From Candidatus Aalborgicola lynettensis (lineage in GTDB: Bacteria > Pseudomonadota > Gammaproteobacteria > Burkholderiales > Burkholderiaceae_C): a stretch of 64,000 bases of DNA. Positions 18,043 to 25,505 of the stretch are shown here, piece by piece (position 1 is the stretch's first letter; each line of letters starts with the position of its first letter). The translations under genes were made by a program, and so were the position numbers. Location: contig JADJZE010000021.1 in the NCBI GenBank assembly GCA_016719405.1, positions 124,001 through 188,000 of the forward strand, written 5' to 3'. Under the pieces are notes generated by a model that made no database searches, was not told the DNA's origin, and saw nothing but the letters and a program-made list of their open reading frames with translations.

Positions 18043-18132
18043 GCTCCGCCATTTTTGAAATATAAGGCCCGCGTATTTTAATATTTATGGTCCGCTATTT
18101 TTAATTTATAGACCTGCTTAATTTTAAAAACC
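18043..18132. promoter_or_regulatory. four 22-23 bp iterons upstream of the AAA ATPase
   Basis: Four head-to-tail degenerate units at 18043-18065, 18066-18088, 18089-18110 and 18111-18132. Each starts with G(G/A/C)(C/T)C(C/T)GC and continues with an AT-rich block such as TATTTTTAATTTATA. The block is far more AT-rich than its surroundings and overlaps the start of the ATPase gene, so it is a likely promoter/operator for repressor binding at two-turn spacing. Confidence 0.7.
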
Positions 18133-18140
18133 ACGATCAA

Positions 18141-18215
18141 CCCACTCCACCGCCACTTGTCGCCTATTTTCAATAGCTTCCATTGCGCTCGCCTACAGTG
18201 CGTTCGCTAAACGGC
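18141..18215 (+). repeat. degenerate copy M of the hairpin repeat
   Basis: CCCACTCCACCGCCACTTGT matches the left edge of copies D and E; it is then joined to TATTTTCAATAGCTTCC...TTGCGC, a decayed double hairpin. It overlaps the 3' end of the first PIN toxin gene. Confidence 0.45.
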
Positions 18216-18611
18216 AAACGGGTTCAAAACCGCAATGCCACAGCCATCGAAATCGCGCACATTGCGGGTGACCACGGTCAGGGCGTGGATTTGGGCGGTG
18301 GCGGCAATCAGCATGTCGGCCTGGGTGCGGGTTTGGCCGCGCGCTTGCAGTTGCCCACGCAGCACACCGGCGCGGCGGGCCACATCGGTGGTGACGGGCA
18401 AGCACTCGTGGCGCTGCACAAAGGCATCGAACCACGCGAGCAGGCGGGCGGTGGGGTGCCAGCTCAGGCCGAACATGATCTCGTCCACGGTCACAGCCGA
18501 GATGGTGAGGCGCGGGTTCACCGCTTCGCGCCCCTGTAGCCAGGCCAGCACGCCCGCGTCGGGCTGGGGGCGCATCAACTCGCTCAGGATATTGGTGTCC
18601 ACCAGTTGCAT
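18207..18611 (-). CDS. vapC: type II toxin, PIN-domain ribonuclease (VapC/FitB type)
   Basis: A 134-residue PIN domain, a Mg-dependent endoribonuclease. The acidic residues are in place: D5 in MQLVDTNILSEL, E44 in VTVDEIMFG, the D in RTQADMLIAATA and the D in TRNVRDFDGCGI. It follows its antitoxin by nine bases on the same strand, the normal order for vapBC-like modules. Toxic activity is inferred from family and context. Confidence 0.9.
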   Translation of the reverse strand: MQLVDTNILSELMRPQPDAGVLAWLQGREAVNPRLTISAVTVDEIMFGLSWHPTARLLAWFDAFVQRHECLPVTTDVARRAGVLRGQLQARGQTRTQADMLIAATAQIHALTVVTRNVRDFDGCGIAVLNPFAV

Positions 18612-18620
18612 GGGGCGCTT

Positions 18621-18941
18621 TCAGTTCGCGGTGGGCGCACGGGCCAGGCCCTCGGCTTCCAGCATTTGCACAAACGCGTTGGGGCGCTGCACGGCGCTGC
18701 GGCTGGGCAACTGCAGCGCTTCAACGCCAGCCTGCTGCAACGCCGAGCGCAATTCGGCAAACTGCGCCGACAAAGACGGCTCGTGCTGGGCCGAACGCCA
18801 CTGCTGAAATGATGCATATTCGGCCGCGTTGACCAGCACCGCCACGGGTTTTTCGCGGTTGTAGATAGCCTGCGGTTCCTGCACGGACAGGCGCACAACT
18901 TCGGAGAACTGTTGCTTGGCTTGGGCGATGTTCCAGGTCAT
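18621..18941 (-). CDS. type II antitoxin, Phd/YefM family
   Basis: The open frame starts earlier, but MTWNIAQAKQQFSEVVRLSV at 18941 is the typical Phd/YefM start, giving 106 residues. The N-terminal half is the DNA-binding, dimerising Phd fold (PQAIYNREKPVAVLVNAAEY); the C-terminal half is a disordered toxin-binding tail. It should neutralise the PIN toxin and repress the pair through the palindrome just upstream. Confidence 0.88.
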   Translation of the reverse strand: MTWNIAQAKQQFSEVVRLSVQEPQAIYNREKPVAVLVNAAEYASFQQWRSAQHEPSLSAQFAELRSALQQAGVEALQLPSRSAVQRPNAFVQMLEAEGLARAPTAN

Positions 18942-18945
18942 ATTG

Positions 18946-18986
18946 TGTCCATCTATAGTGGCCAATGTGGACATTTTATTTGTCCA
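18946..18986. promoter_or_regulatory. putative operator of the first toxin-antitoxin module
   Basis: TGGACA and TGTCCA arms at 18968-18973 and 18981-18986 form a perfect palindrome with a 7-base spacer. A third TGTCCA half-site is at 18946-18951, next to the antitoxin start. Confidence 0.55.
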
Positions 18987-19013
18987 TTTTGAATTTGCAA
19001 GCGCTCACCGTGG

Positions 19014-19165
19014 CCCACTCCATCGCCACTTGTCGCCACGGTGTGGGGTGCCGCTCGCCGATTTGTGCGCGTTTGGCACCATGAGGCGATCGGCACCCCG
19101 CACCTTGGCAGGCCACAATTGCTATGCTTTATATAGCTGTCTGCGCACACCAGACGCGCGCAATG
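19014..19165 (+). repeat. long hairpin plus double-hairpin repeat, copy D
   Basis: Outer arms 19035-19053 and 19091-19109 pair over 19 bases with two mismatches around a loop that itself contains TCGCC/GGCGA. This is followed by TTGCTATGCTTTATATAGCT and TGCGCACACCAGACGCGCGCA, the double hairpin. It matches copy E over its full length with scattered substitutions. D and E bracket the second toxin-antitoxin pair in the same orientation. Confidence 0.75.
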
Positions 19166-19232
19166 AGGCTATCCGGCTCCTATTTTTCAGACCCCCAATC
19201 CGGTCAAGTGCATTGCCACTGCCGAGCGGAAC

Positions 19233-19655
19233 TTATGCCTGCGACTTGGGTGCCAGCGTTGCGATCCGCAAACCCGGCAGGTCCGCAAAATCGCCCGTGT
19301 TGAGGGTTAAGAGGGTGTACCCGTGTTCAATGGCCTGGGCGGCTATCCACAGATCGTTGTAACTTGGGCGGGGCGAGCGGCCACTTTGCTTGACGGCGGC
19401 CGCCAGCAAACCAAAGGCTGCGGCCGTGTGCTTGGAAACATTCAGAATGGGGCGACTTTCCACTTGGCGCAGGTAGGCCGCGCGCATGGATCGCACGGTG
19501 GCATCGGCGCACGCATGCACGCCAAAACTCAACTCGCCGATGGAGATGGCGGATGTGAATACCGGCAACTCACCCGCCGCTTCGGTGACGGCGCGGGCAT
19601 CCACTTGTCCGGACGCCAGCCCGACCCAAATACAGCTGTCGAAAATCATGCCCAT
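19233..19655 (-). CDS. vapC: type II toxin, PIN-domain ribonuclease (VapC type)
   Basis: 140 residues (138 if the second ATG at 19649 is used). PIN acidic residues are in MIFDSCIWVGL, AISIGELSFGVH, the YNDLWIAAQA helix and TLNTGDFADLPG. The start overlaps the antitoxin stop: the sequence ATGGGCATGA contains both ATGs and the TGA, so translation is coupled. Probable target is tRNA or rRNA as in other VapC proteins; not shown here. Confidence 0.9.
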   Translation of the reverse strand: MGMIFDSCIWVGLASGQVDARAVTEAAGELPVFTSAISIGELSFGVHACADATVRSMRAAYLRQVESRPILNVSKHTAAAFGLLAAAVKQSGRSPRPSYNDLWIAAQAIEHGYTLLTLNTGDFADLPGLRIATLAPKSQA

Positions 19656-19903
19656 GGGTCACGCACCGTATCGCCAAAACCCTCTTTGCTCTCATGAAGC
19701 CACGCGCTGGCCTGCTGCGGGGTCAGGATGGGAAACGTGAGCCCGGCTAGTGCTTGCGCGGCGGTCATGGTTCTCTGCGGGGGCATGATTTGCGCAATCA
19801 CGGTGTGGTTTCGCTCGATGGTGACGGTCTCGCCCCGGGTGGCAACGCGGTCCAGTATGTCGCGGGTATTGCGGGTGAGCTCGGTCGCAGTGATGGTTTG
19901 CAT
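19646..19903 (-). CDS. type II antitoxin, Phd/YefM family
   Basis: 85 residues from ATG 19903 (MQTITATELTRNTRDILDRV); a TTG two codons earlier is less likely. It has the Phd DNA-binding fold with TRGETVTIERNHTVIAQIMP and a C-terminal toxin-binding tail (WLHESKEGFGD). AAGGA lies upstream of the start. It is paired with the overlapping PIN toxin and should autorepress through the 24-base palindrome upstream. Confidence 0.87.
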   Translation of the reverse strand: MQTITATELTRNTRDILDRVATRGETVTIERNHTVIAQIMPPQRTMTAAQALAGLTFPILTPQQASAWLHESKEGFGDTVRDPWA

Positions 19904-19917
19904 GGCCAATCCTTTGC

Positions 19918-19941
19918 AAAATATGCATTGATGCGTATTTT
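19918..19941. promoter_or_regulatory. near-perfect 24-bp palindrome, operator of the second toxin-antitoxin module
   Basis: AAAATATGCAT and ATGCGTATTTT are reverse complements with one mismatch around a TG centre. It lies 14 bases upstream of the antitoxin start, where autorepressing antitoxins bind. Confidence 0.65.
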
Positions 19942-20030
19942 AAGTAATAACTGAATTGAATCGAATCTTGGAGGCTTGGAAAAAGAGAGGCGGAAAGGGT
20001 TGGTGCTCGAATTTCCACCGAGCCCAAGGC

Positions 20031-20193
20031 ATACTCCAACGCCACTTTTCGCCAAGGTGTGGGGTGCTGCTTGCCGATTTGTGCGCATTTGGCACCATGA
20101 GGCGAGCGGCACCCCACGCCTTGGCAGGCCACAATCGCTATGCTTTATATAGCTGCTTGCGCACGCTGCATAAGGGCTAGAGGCCAATTTGAT
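20031..20193 (+). repeat. long hairpin plus double-hairpin repeat, copy E
   Basis: Outer arms 20051-20070 and 20106-20125 pair with two mismatches over 20 bases. Then come CGCTATGCTTTATATAGCTG, TTGCGCAC and the tail AGGCCAATTTGATG. Same orientation and order as copy D. It ends directly at the stop codon of the next gene. Confidence 0.75.
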
Positions 20194-20195
20194 GC

Positions 20196-20669
20196 CTATT
20201 TCGGTTTCCCAAATCCACCCTCCACCCACGCCACCGCACTGCTGCGATTGAGCTTAAAAGAGGGTGCCACGCGCATTTCGGCCAGCAGATCGTCGCCAGC
20301 GTCGCGAGCACTCAACACCGCAGTGGGGCTATCGTCATCCGGCTCAATATCCAGATGCACGGTAACGCGGGCGCTACCGGCGGTGACGGTAATGCTTTGG
20401 TGCAGTGATGCGTGCAGTTGCTGCTCGCTGCGGCGCACAAACTCCGATGCGGTTTTGACCAGGGTGCTAAACGCGTTGCCGTCCAGCGGCTTCGGGTTCT
20501 TTTTGTCGCGGCCCATGGTCCAGGGGCCAATGAGTGCGGGCTCGGCTTGGCCATCGCGGGTCATGGCCACGGCCCAGCCGTCGTCGTCTTCGTTTTTGAT
20601 GACGCGGGCGGTCCAGCCATCGCTGGCCCACAGGCGGGGTTCTTGGATTTTTACGGGTTCATCGGTCAT
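20196..20669 (-). CDS. conserved protein of unknown function (157 aa)
   Basis: A soluble acidic protein. Start MTDEPVKIQEPRLWASDGWT is chosen because the truncated second copy at 24702-24980 begins at the equivalent codon and diverges upstream. Visible blocks are WTARVIKNEDDDGWAVAMT, GPWTMGRDKKNPKPLDG, a helix AFSTLVKTASEFVRRSEQQL and a beta-rich C-terminus ending AVAWVEGGFGKPK. No known domain is recognised; I recall homologues only as hypothetical proteins in Comamonadaceae. Confidence 0.7.
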   Translation of the reverse strand: MTDEPVKIQEPRLWASDGWTARVIKNEDDDGWAVAMTRDGQAEPALIGPWTMGRDKKNPKPLDGNAFSTLVKTASEFVRRSEQQLHASLHQSITVTAGSARVTVHLDIEPDDDSPTAVLSARDAGDDLLAEMRVAPSFKLNRSSAVAWVEGGFGKPK

Positions 20670-21053
20670 GGGGTTGTCAGTCAAAAGGTGGCACTGCGCG
20701 CACAAGATACCGAGGCGCGGCCCACCAATGTCAATAGTGGCGTGTGTGCAAGTTGCTGTGAAGGGGGTTTGCGCACCACTACAGCGCCACTGGTCGCCAT
20801 GGTACGCACATGGCCAAAGCATTTTCAACCACCCTAACTCAATATTGCTTCGCGAGGCGACTTTCTAGCCATCGCGCCACAGCACCATGCTGTAGCCAAC
20901 CCGCGCCAACCCGCTTGCGTTGGAAGCGCAACGCAGGGGAATTGCGGTGACTGCGGGGAGCGAGGTGCGTGTTTCGCGCGGGTTGAAGGCAATTCCAAGG
21001 CTCGATACTTGACCTTATGTGGTCGGAACGCCTGCGCACTCTGCCGGGTGCAC
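20670..21053. other. intergenic stretch without recognisable gene
   Basis: No supported coding region. A short segment near 20770-20820 (GCGCCACTGGTCGCCATGG) weakly resembles the left edge of the D/E repeats. The upstream promoter for the unknown gene presumably lies here but is not identifiable. Confidence 0.5.
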
Positions 21054-21086
21054 AAAAAAGCCCGCAGTGCGCGGGCCTTTTTTTTT
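21054..21086. terminator. bidirectional hairpin terminator
   Basis: GCCCGC and GCGGGC arms around AGTGC, with an A6 run before and a T10 run after. It terminates the fasciclin gene (minus strand) and could also act on plus-strand transcripts. Confidence 0.85.
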
Positions 21087-21141
21087 GGAGGGCTGCCAAG
21101 GGCGTCAACCTTGGGAATGCTCCAGCTGCTTCAAGAAGAGG

Positions 21142-21556
21142 TCAGTTGGGGATCAGCACCTTGCCAATCACGTGAATCACTCCGTTACTGGCCCGCACAT
21201 CGGTAGCTGCGATGCTGGCCGCTGTTGCGGTGGTATCGGCAATGGTCAGGTTGTTGTTGATGGTGATGGTTTGCGCCGACACAGTAGCCCCGACCAGGTT
21301 TTTGGTGTTCAGCGTCGGCACGGGTGTTCCAAATGGAATGCCAGTCGACAAAACCTCCCCAGACACTACGTGATACAGAAGCACCGAAGAAAGCTGTGAC
21401 GTGGAGAGCCCGGATGGTGCGGAAGAAAATGCGGTGTTGGTGGGGGCAAATACCGTGAACGGGCCTGTTCCGCTAAGCGTGGTGGCTAAATTGGTGGCAA
21501 CCACTGCGCCTGTCAATGAGCTGAAAACGCCCGGGTTGGCCAGTGCCATCTGCACC
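21142..21556 (-). pseudogene. C-terminal part of a fasciclin-domain lipoprotein, cut off by the IS element
   Basis: Encodes a nearly complete second fasciclin (FAS1) domain: VQMALANPGVFSSLTGAV, then GTGPFTVFAPTNTAFSS, LLYHVVSGEVL and the end SNGVIHVIGKVLIPN. These are the hallmark FAS1 strands. The N-terminal part of the same gene is on the far side of the IS element at 24324-24609. The terminator at 21054 marks the original gene end. FAS1 lipoproteins are surface adhesion-type proteins; this one cannot be made intact. Confidence 0.9.
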
Positions 21557-21758
21557 TGCGTATTCCGGTGAACGTGACCGCTGATTCCGGCATTGTGACC
21601 GGCATTCCGGCGAACGTGACCGAGGGTCGGTGTTGCGCGGTTTGATTTTATGCCGACGTGCTTTTTCGGCTGTTTCTCCTTGTCTTGGATTGGTTCGTTT
21701 TTGAATAAATAGGCCCCCGCCAGGCCGCCGGAGGCTCCCCCCCCCTGATTGCGTTTGA

Positions 21759-22514
21759 TCAGCTTTCAGAGCCCCCTTTGATCGGTGCCTTTTTCTTGCG
21801 CAGCGACTCGCCCGTCAGCGTGAAACGGTGATGGTTTTGCATCAGCCGATCCAGCATGGCGTCCGCTATCGTCGGGTCTCCAATCCACTCATGCCAGTGC
21901 TCAATAGGCAACTGGCTGGTGATGATGGTGGCCCGGTGACTGGCGCGGTCATCAATGATCTCCAACAAATCGGCCCGGGTTTGACTGTCCATGGCGGCCA
22001 TGCCCCAGTCGTCGAGCAGAAGTACGTCGGTGTTTTTGACTGTATCGAGCCAGCGCGTAAACGTGCCGTTGGCGTGGCGAATGCGCAGCTCCTCACCCAG
22101 CCGTGGTACGCGCTGGTACAACGCACTGTGGCCCCGCCTGCAGGCATGCTGGGCCAGCGCACATGCCAACCACGACTTGCCCGCGCCGGTGGCCCCGGTG
22201 ATCAACACAGAGTGACCGCACTGGACCCATTCACCCAGCGCCAAACTCATCACCGCGCTGCGTTCAATGCCACGTGTGCTGCGGCTGTCCAGGTCTTCAA
22301 TGGCGGCCTGCGGGTATTTGAGTTTGGCCGTTTTGAGCAAACGCGCACAGCGCCGGTCTTGCCTGCCGTGCACCTCCCGGTCAACCAACAAGGCCAGTCG
22401 CTCTTCAAAGCTCATGGCACTGATACCGCTTTGCTGCAATTGCTGCTCCAGCGCCTGGGCCATGGTTTCCAGGCGCAGGCTGCGCAACTGGTTCAAGGTG
22501 GTGTTCATCATCAT
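21759..22514 (-). CDS. istB: IS21-family ATP-binding helper protein IstB
   Basis: 251 residues from the first of three consecutive ATGs (MMMNTTLNQLRSLRLETMAQ). An AAA+ DnaC-like ATPase: Walker A GATGAGKSWLACALA, Walker B VLLLDDWGMAAM and sensor ATIITSQLP. IstB selects the target and regulates the IstA transposase. The gene looks intact while its istA is not. Open frame further upstream is the tail region of istA. Confidence 0.93.
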   Translation of the reverse strand: MMMNTTLNQLRSLRLETMAQALEQQLQQSGISAMSFEERLALLVDREVHGRQDRRCARLLKTAKLKYPQAAIEDLDSRSTRGIERSAVMSLALGEWVQCGHSVLITGATGAGKSWLACALAQHACRRGHSALYQRVPRLGEELRIRHANGTFTRWLDTVKNTDVLLLDDWGMAAMDSQTRADLLEIIDDRASHRATIITSQLPIEHWHEWIGDPTIADAMLDRLMQNHHRFTLTGESLRKKKAPIKGGSES

Positions 22515-22564
22515 TTTGGAGTTCTCGATAGGGTGTTGCAGGGGTTTCATGGATCGCATGGATT

Positions 22565-24101
22565 TCACTGGTAGTAGTTCGCACCGCGCACATGGGCGTG
22601 GGCCGGAGAGGTCCACTCAGGTGCTGTGCTGGCTTGCAGCAAGTCGCGCCGGTTCGCCAAGATGTCGCGGATGTGGGTGTATTTGCTGGTACCCAGGCTA
22701 AGGGCCATGGTGCAGGCCGCCTCCAGCCGGGCCGGCTGTAGCTCTTGAGAGCGACAGCAAGCCCAAACAGGGCGGAGGCATGCTCCGGATGGGGTTGGCG
22801 CTCCAGCATCTTTGCCCGTGGCCGCCAGGCCGCCAAGCGCTCGCCCCAGGCAATGAGCCGCTCGGGCGTCCACTGGGCATGGTGCTGGTGGCGCTGGGCG
22901 GTGCTCGACCACGGTGGTAAAGCCGCCTTGTGGGCACAGCGCATGGCTGGCCACCCGATTGCCACGGTGCAAGGCTTCGACCGCATGGGCCGTCACCCGC
23001 AGCTCCAGCACCAGGCCTCCAGGGCGTTGGGCACGCTGTAGCGGTGGCCTTCAAATTCGACGTGGCTGTCAATGTGCACGCGCACCGTCTTGAAGCCGCC
23101 CACTCCCAGGGTGCCCGGTAGGCCATCAAAGCCGGCGCGTCGATTTGGGCAAACACGCTGGCGCGGTTGCCGGGCAATTTTTGAAACGCACGGGCATTGA
23201 GCCATTGCAGCAAGGGCGCAATAGCGTCGTTGACTTCTTCCACGCTGGCGAACTGGTGTTTGCGCAGGCGCGCCAGTATCCAGCGCTCCACCAGCAGCAC
23301 GCTCAATTCCACCTTGGGCTTGTCCTGCGGGTGGTAGGCGCGTGCGGGCAGTACTGAGCAGCCGTAGTGGCGGGCGAAGTCGCGCACGGTGTCGGTAAGA
23401 ACCGGTTCGTAGCGGTCGGCCTTGGTGACCAGGGCGCGCGGGTTGTCGGGCACGATGAGCTGAGGCACGCCGCCATAGAAGGTCAAGGCCTGTGCGGTAG
23501 CACCCAGCCAGTCCTGGGCCGTTTGGGCGGGTGTGGCCACACAGAAGCAGTAGCCCGAGACGCCCATGGCGGCTACGAAGATATTGGCGCGGCCGACCTC
23601 CTGACCACCCATTACCAGCGCGATGGTAGGGCCGGCGTAGTCGATGAACAGTTTCTCACCGGCACGGTGCACCTGTCGCATAGAGCGTTTCAAATGTTTG
23701 GCGAATTGGCGGTAGTTCTCGCAGAACTGGGAGTAGCGCCAGGGTTTGACGGGGTTGTTGGCACTGTGCTCATCGCCCACCTGGGCGCAGTATTCCTCCC
23801 ACATCAGCATGAGGGTCACACCTTTGCGGGCGAGTTCCTGGTGGATGCGCCCGTAGTCGGGCTGGGCATAGGTGTCGCTGGGGCGCGGTGAGGCCAGCAA
23901 GCAGCGCTCCAGCGTGGCCTCATCCATGGCGGCTATGGCTTGCCAGTCCAACCTGGCAGCGACGGCCAGGCCCACGTATTTGGTGACCACGCCTTTGGAG
24001 ATACCCAAAGCGGTGGCGATTTGCTGGTGAGATTGCCCACCTTCGAATTTGAGACGCAGAGCGTCCTTGAGTTTGCGCATATTGATCCTGACAGCGGGCA
24101 T
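22565..24101 (-). pseudogene. istA: IS21-family transposase IstA, at least four frameshifts
   Basis: The N-terminal 330 or so codons are intact: a helix-turn-helix (HQQIATALGISKGVVTKYVG) and an RNase H-like DDE core with LFIDYAG, IVPDNPRALV and KPKVELSVLL. After FAQIDAPALMA, near 23115, the protein continues in other frames: FKTVRVHIDSHVEFEGH, then LELRVTAHAVEALHRGN, then QWTPERLIAWGERLAAW, then TMALSLGTSKYTHIRDIL, to the stop at 22565. Four frame changes are needed, so full-length transposase is not produced from this copy as sequenced. Confidence 0.9.
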
Positions 24102-24323
24102 GGGGTTCCTTGCAAAAAGGGCAAGAAGCTACACGACCCGCAGGTTTCGTTTATGCGCAACACCGCACCGATGGCGTATACCGCCGTGCCGATTGGTGTG
24201 ACCGTTTGTAGCGGTCACGATCGCCGGAATCAGCGGTCACGTTGCCGGAATCCTCCCGATCACCTTCGCCGGACTAGCGGTCACGTTCCCGGAATCACCG
24301 GTCACGTTGGGCCGGAATACTCA

Positions 24324-24609
24324 CACCACGTTCAATACGCCTGGTGGTACCAGCACCTTTGGGTGCAAAAACCGTCAGGTTGGCTGAAGGCGACGTCAAA
24401 GTGCTGGCAATTCCAGCTTTGTCGACAGCCGCCAGCAACGCGGTGAAATTATTTTTTTGGGCGACCTCGGCAATGTTGCCAAGTTTCGCAGGTGTAACAA
24501 CAGCGTCATTACTTCCACCTCCGCAGGCTGACAACACACCAGCCATGCCCAATACCCCAACCCATTTGAATAAAGTTTTCACGACCGTTTTTCCTTGTTG
24601 ATTGTTCAT
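24324..24609 (-). pseudogene. N-terminal part of the fasciclin lipoprotein, with internal deletion
   Basis: Starts at ATG 24609 with a lipoprotein signal peptide and lipobox LSACGGG, then the beginning of a first FAS1 domain (NNFTALLAAVDKAGIASTLT, then LTVFAP). Directly after VFAP, near 24361, the sequence jumps. In another frame it reads KVLVPPGVLNVVQ, which is the normal end of a first FAS1 domain and leads into the second domain at 21556. So about 95 codons are missing, out of frame, in addition to the IS insertion. Confidence 0.88.
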
Positions 24610-24701
24610 GTCGGACAGATATTTGCCTGACCGGTATGAATATATTACCAAACAGTAAACCTTTCGTACTTTATGGTCTATATGGTTACCGATAGGTATT
24701 T

Positions 24702-24980
24702 TTATAAACATTCAGGTTCGGCGGCGCAATGCTGCCCACTGCGGCGCACAAACTCCGACGCGGTTTTAACCAGGGTGCTGAAGGCATTGCCGTCCAGCGG
24801 CTTGGGGTTCTTTTTGTCGCGCCCCATGGTCCAGGGGCCAATGAGTGCGGGCTCGGCCTGGCCGTCGCGGGTCATGGCCACCGCCCAGCCGTCATCGTCT
24901 TCATTTTTGATGACGCGGGCAGTCCAGCCGTCGCTGGCCCACAGGCGGGGTTCTTGGATTTTTGTGTCGTCGTGGGTCAT
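24702..24980 (-). pseudogene. truncated second copy of the unknown gene at 20196-20669
   Basis: From MTHDDTKIQEPRLWASDGWT through SEFVRRS it is almost identical to the 157-residue protein encoded at 20196-20669. After that, near 24735, similarity ends and the frame closes within a few codons (92 residues). The C-terminal third is missing. Both copies are on the minus strand and flank the fasciclin/IS region. Confidence 0.85.
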
Positions 24981-25121
24981 GGGGTTGCTGTCAAAGGGAT
25001 TCACCATCCGCCAGGGTTGGGGTGGCCATTCTACGAAGCCACTGCCTACCACGACACTCCGGCGCCGGGATGTCTGTGGCCTTTGCATAATGCAAACATC
25101 CCCCGCCCCCCAAGGACCGCT

Positions 25122-25505
25122 ATGTACCACGCCGCCGCCACGCGTTACGACTCCATGCCCTACCGCACTTGCGGCAAAAGTGGCCTCAAACTGTCGGCCG
25201 TGTCGCAGGGGCTGTGGCACAACTTTGGCGACGCCACACCCCTGGAGACACAGCGCCAAATGTTGCGCACGGCGTTTGATGCGGGCATTACCCATTTTGA
25301 TTTGGCCAACGCCGTTCCGCAGGGCAAAGCGCTTTACGTGGGCGTGCGCGCGCTGATCCACCAACCCTCGTACACCCAGCTCATCCGCTGGATTGAAAAA
25401 TACTTGCTGTACACGCTGAACGAGGTCGGCATGGGCAACCCCTACATGTCTGCTACGCCACCCCTGTGCGGCGCGCCATCGCCCCACCTGCAGCGCCCCG
25501 CATGA
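25122..25505 (+). pseudogene. aldo/keto reductase remnant (YghZ type) with internal deletions
   Basis: The original start survives: AAGGA six bases before ATG 25122, then MYHAAATRYDSMPYRTCGKS and SQGLWHNFGDATPLETQ, typical of the L-glyceraldehyde 3-phosphate reductase/YghZ group. After HFDLAN the sequence skips to VPQGKALYVGV, then to LIHQPSYTQLIRWIEKYLL and stops. Two internal segments and the C-terminus are lost; the usual length is about 330-345 residues. Catalytic Tyr/Lys segments are gone. Its end overlaps the next gene's ATG. Confidence 0.85.

Larger units (their letters stand above)
21557..24323 (-). mobile_element. IS21-family insertion sequence, 2767 bp
   Basis: Ends are TGCGTATTCCGG at the left and the complement of TGAGTATTCCGG at the right, giving the TG...CA termini of IS21 elements. 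The 4-base CACC is present on both sides (21553-21556 and 24324-24327) as target duplication. Each end has several copies of ATTCCGG(N)AACGTGACCG (about three left, five right), the multiple transposase-binding repeats of this family. It carries istA (decayed) and istB. Confidence 0.93.

Noticed and set aside
18043..18132. CRISPR array
   Set aside because: Four contiguous degenerate units without spacers and no cas genes; these are iterons.
15717..20193. Chromosomal integron with attC sites
   Set aside because: No GTTRRRY/RYYYAAC core sites and no integrase; the repeats are a different family with a different fold.
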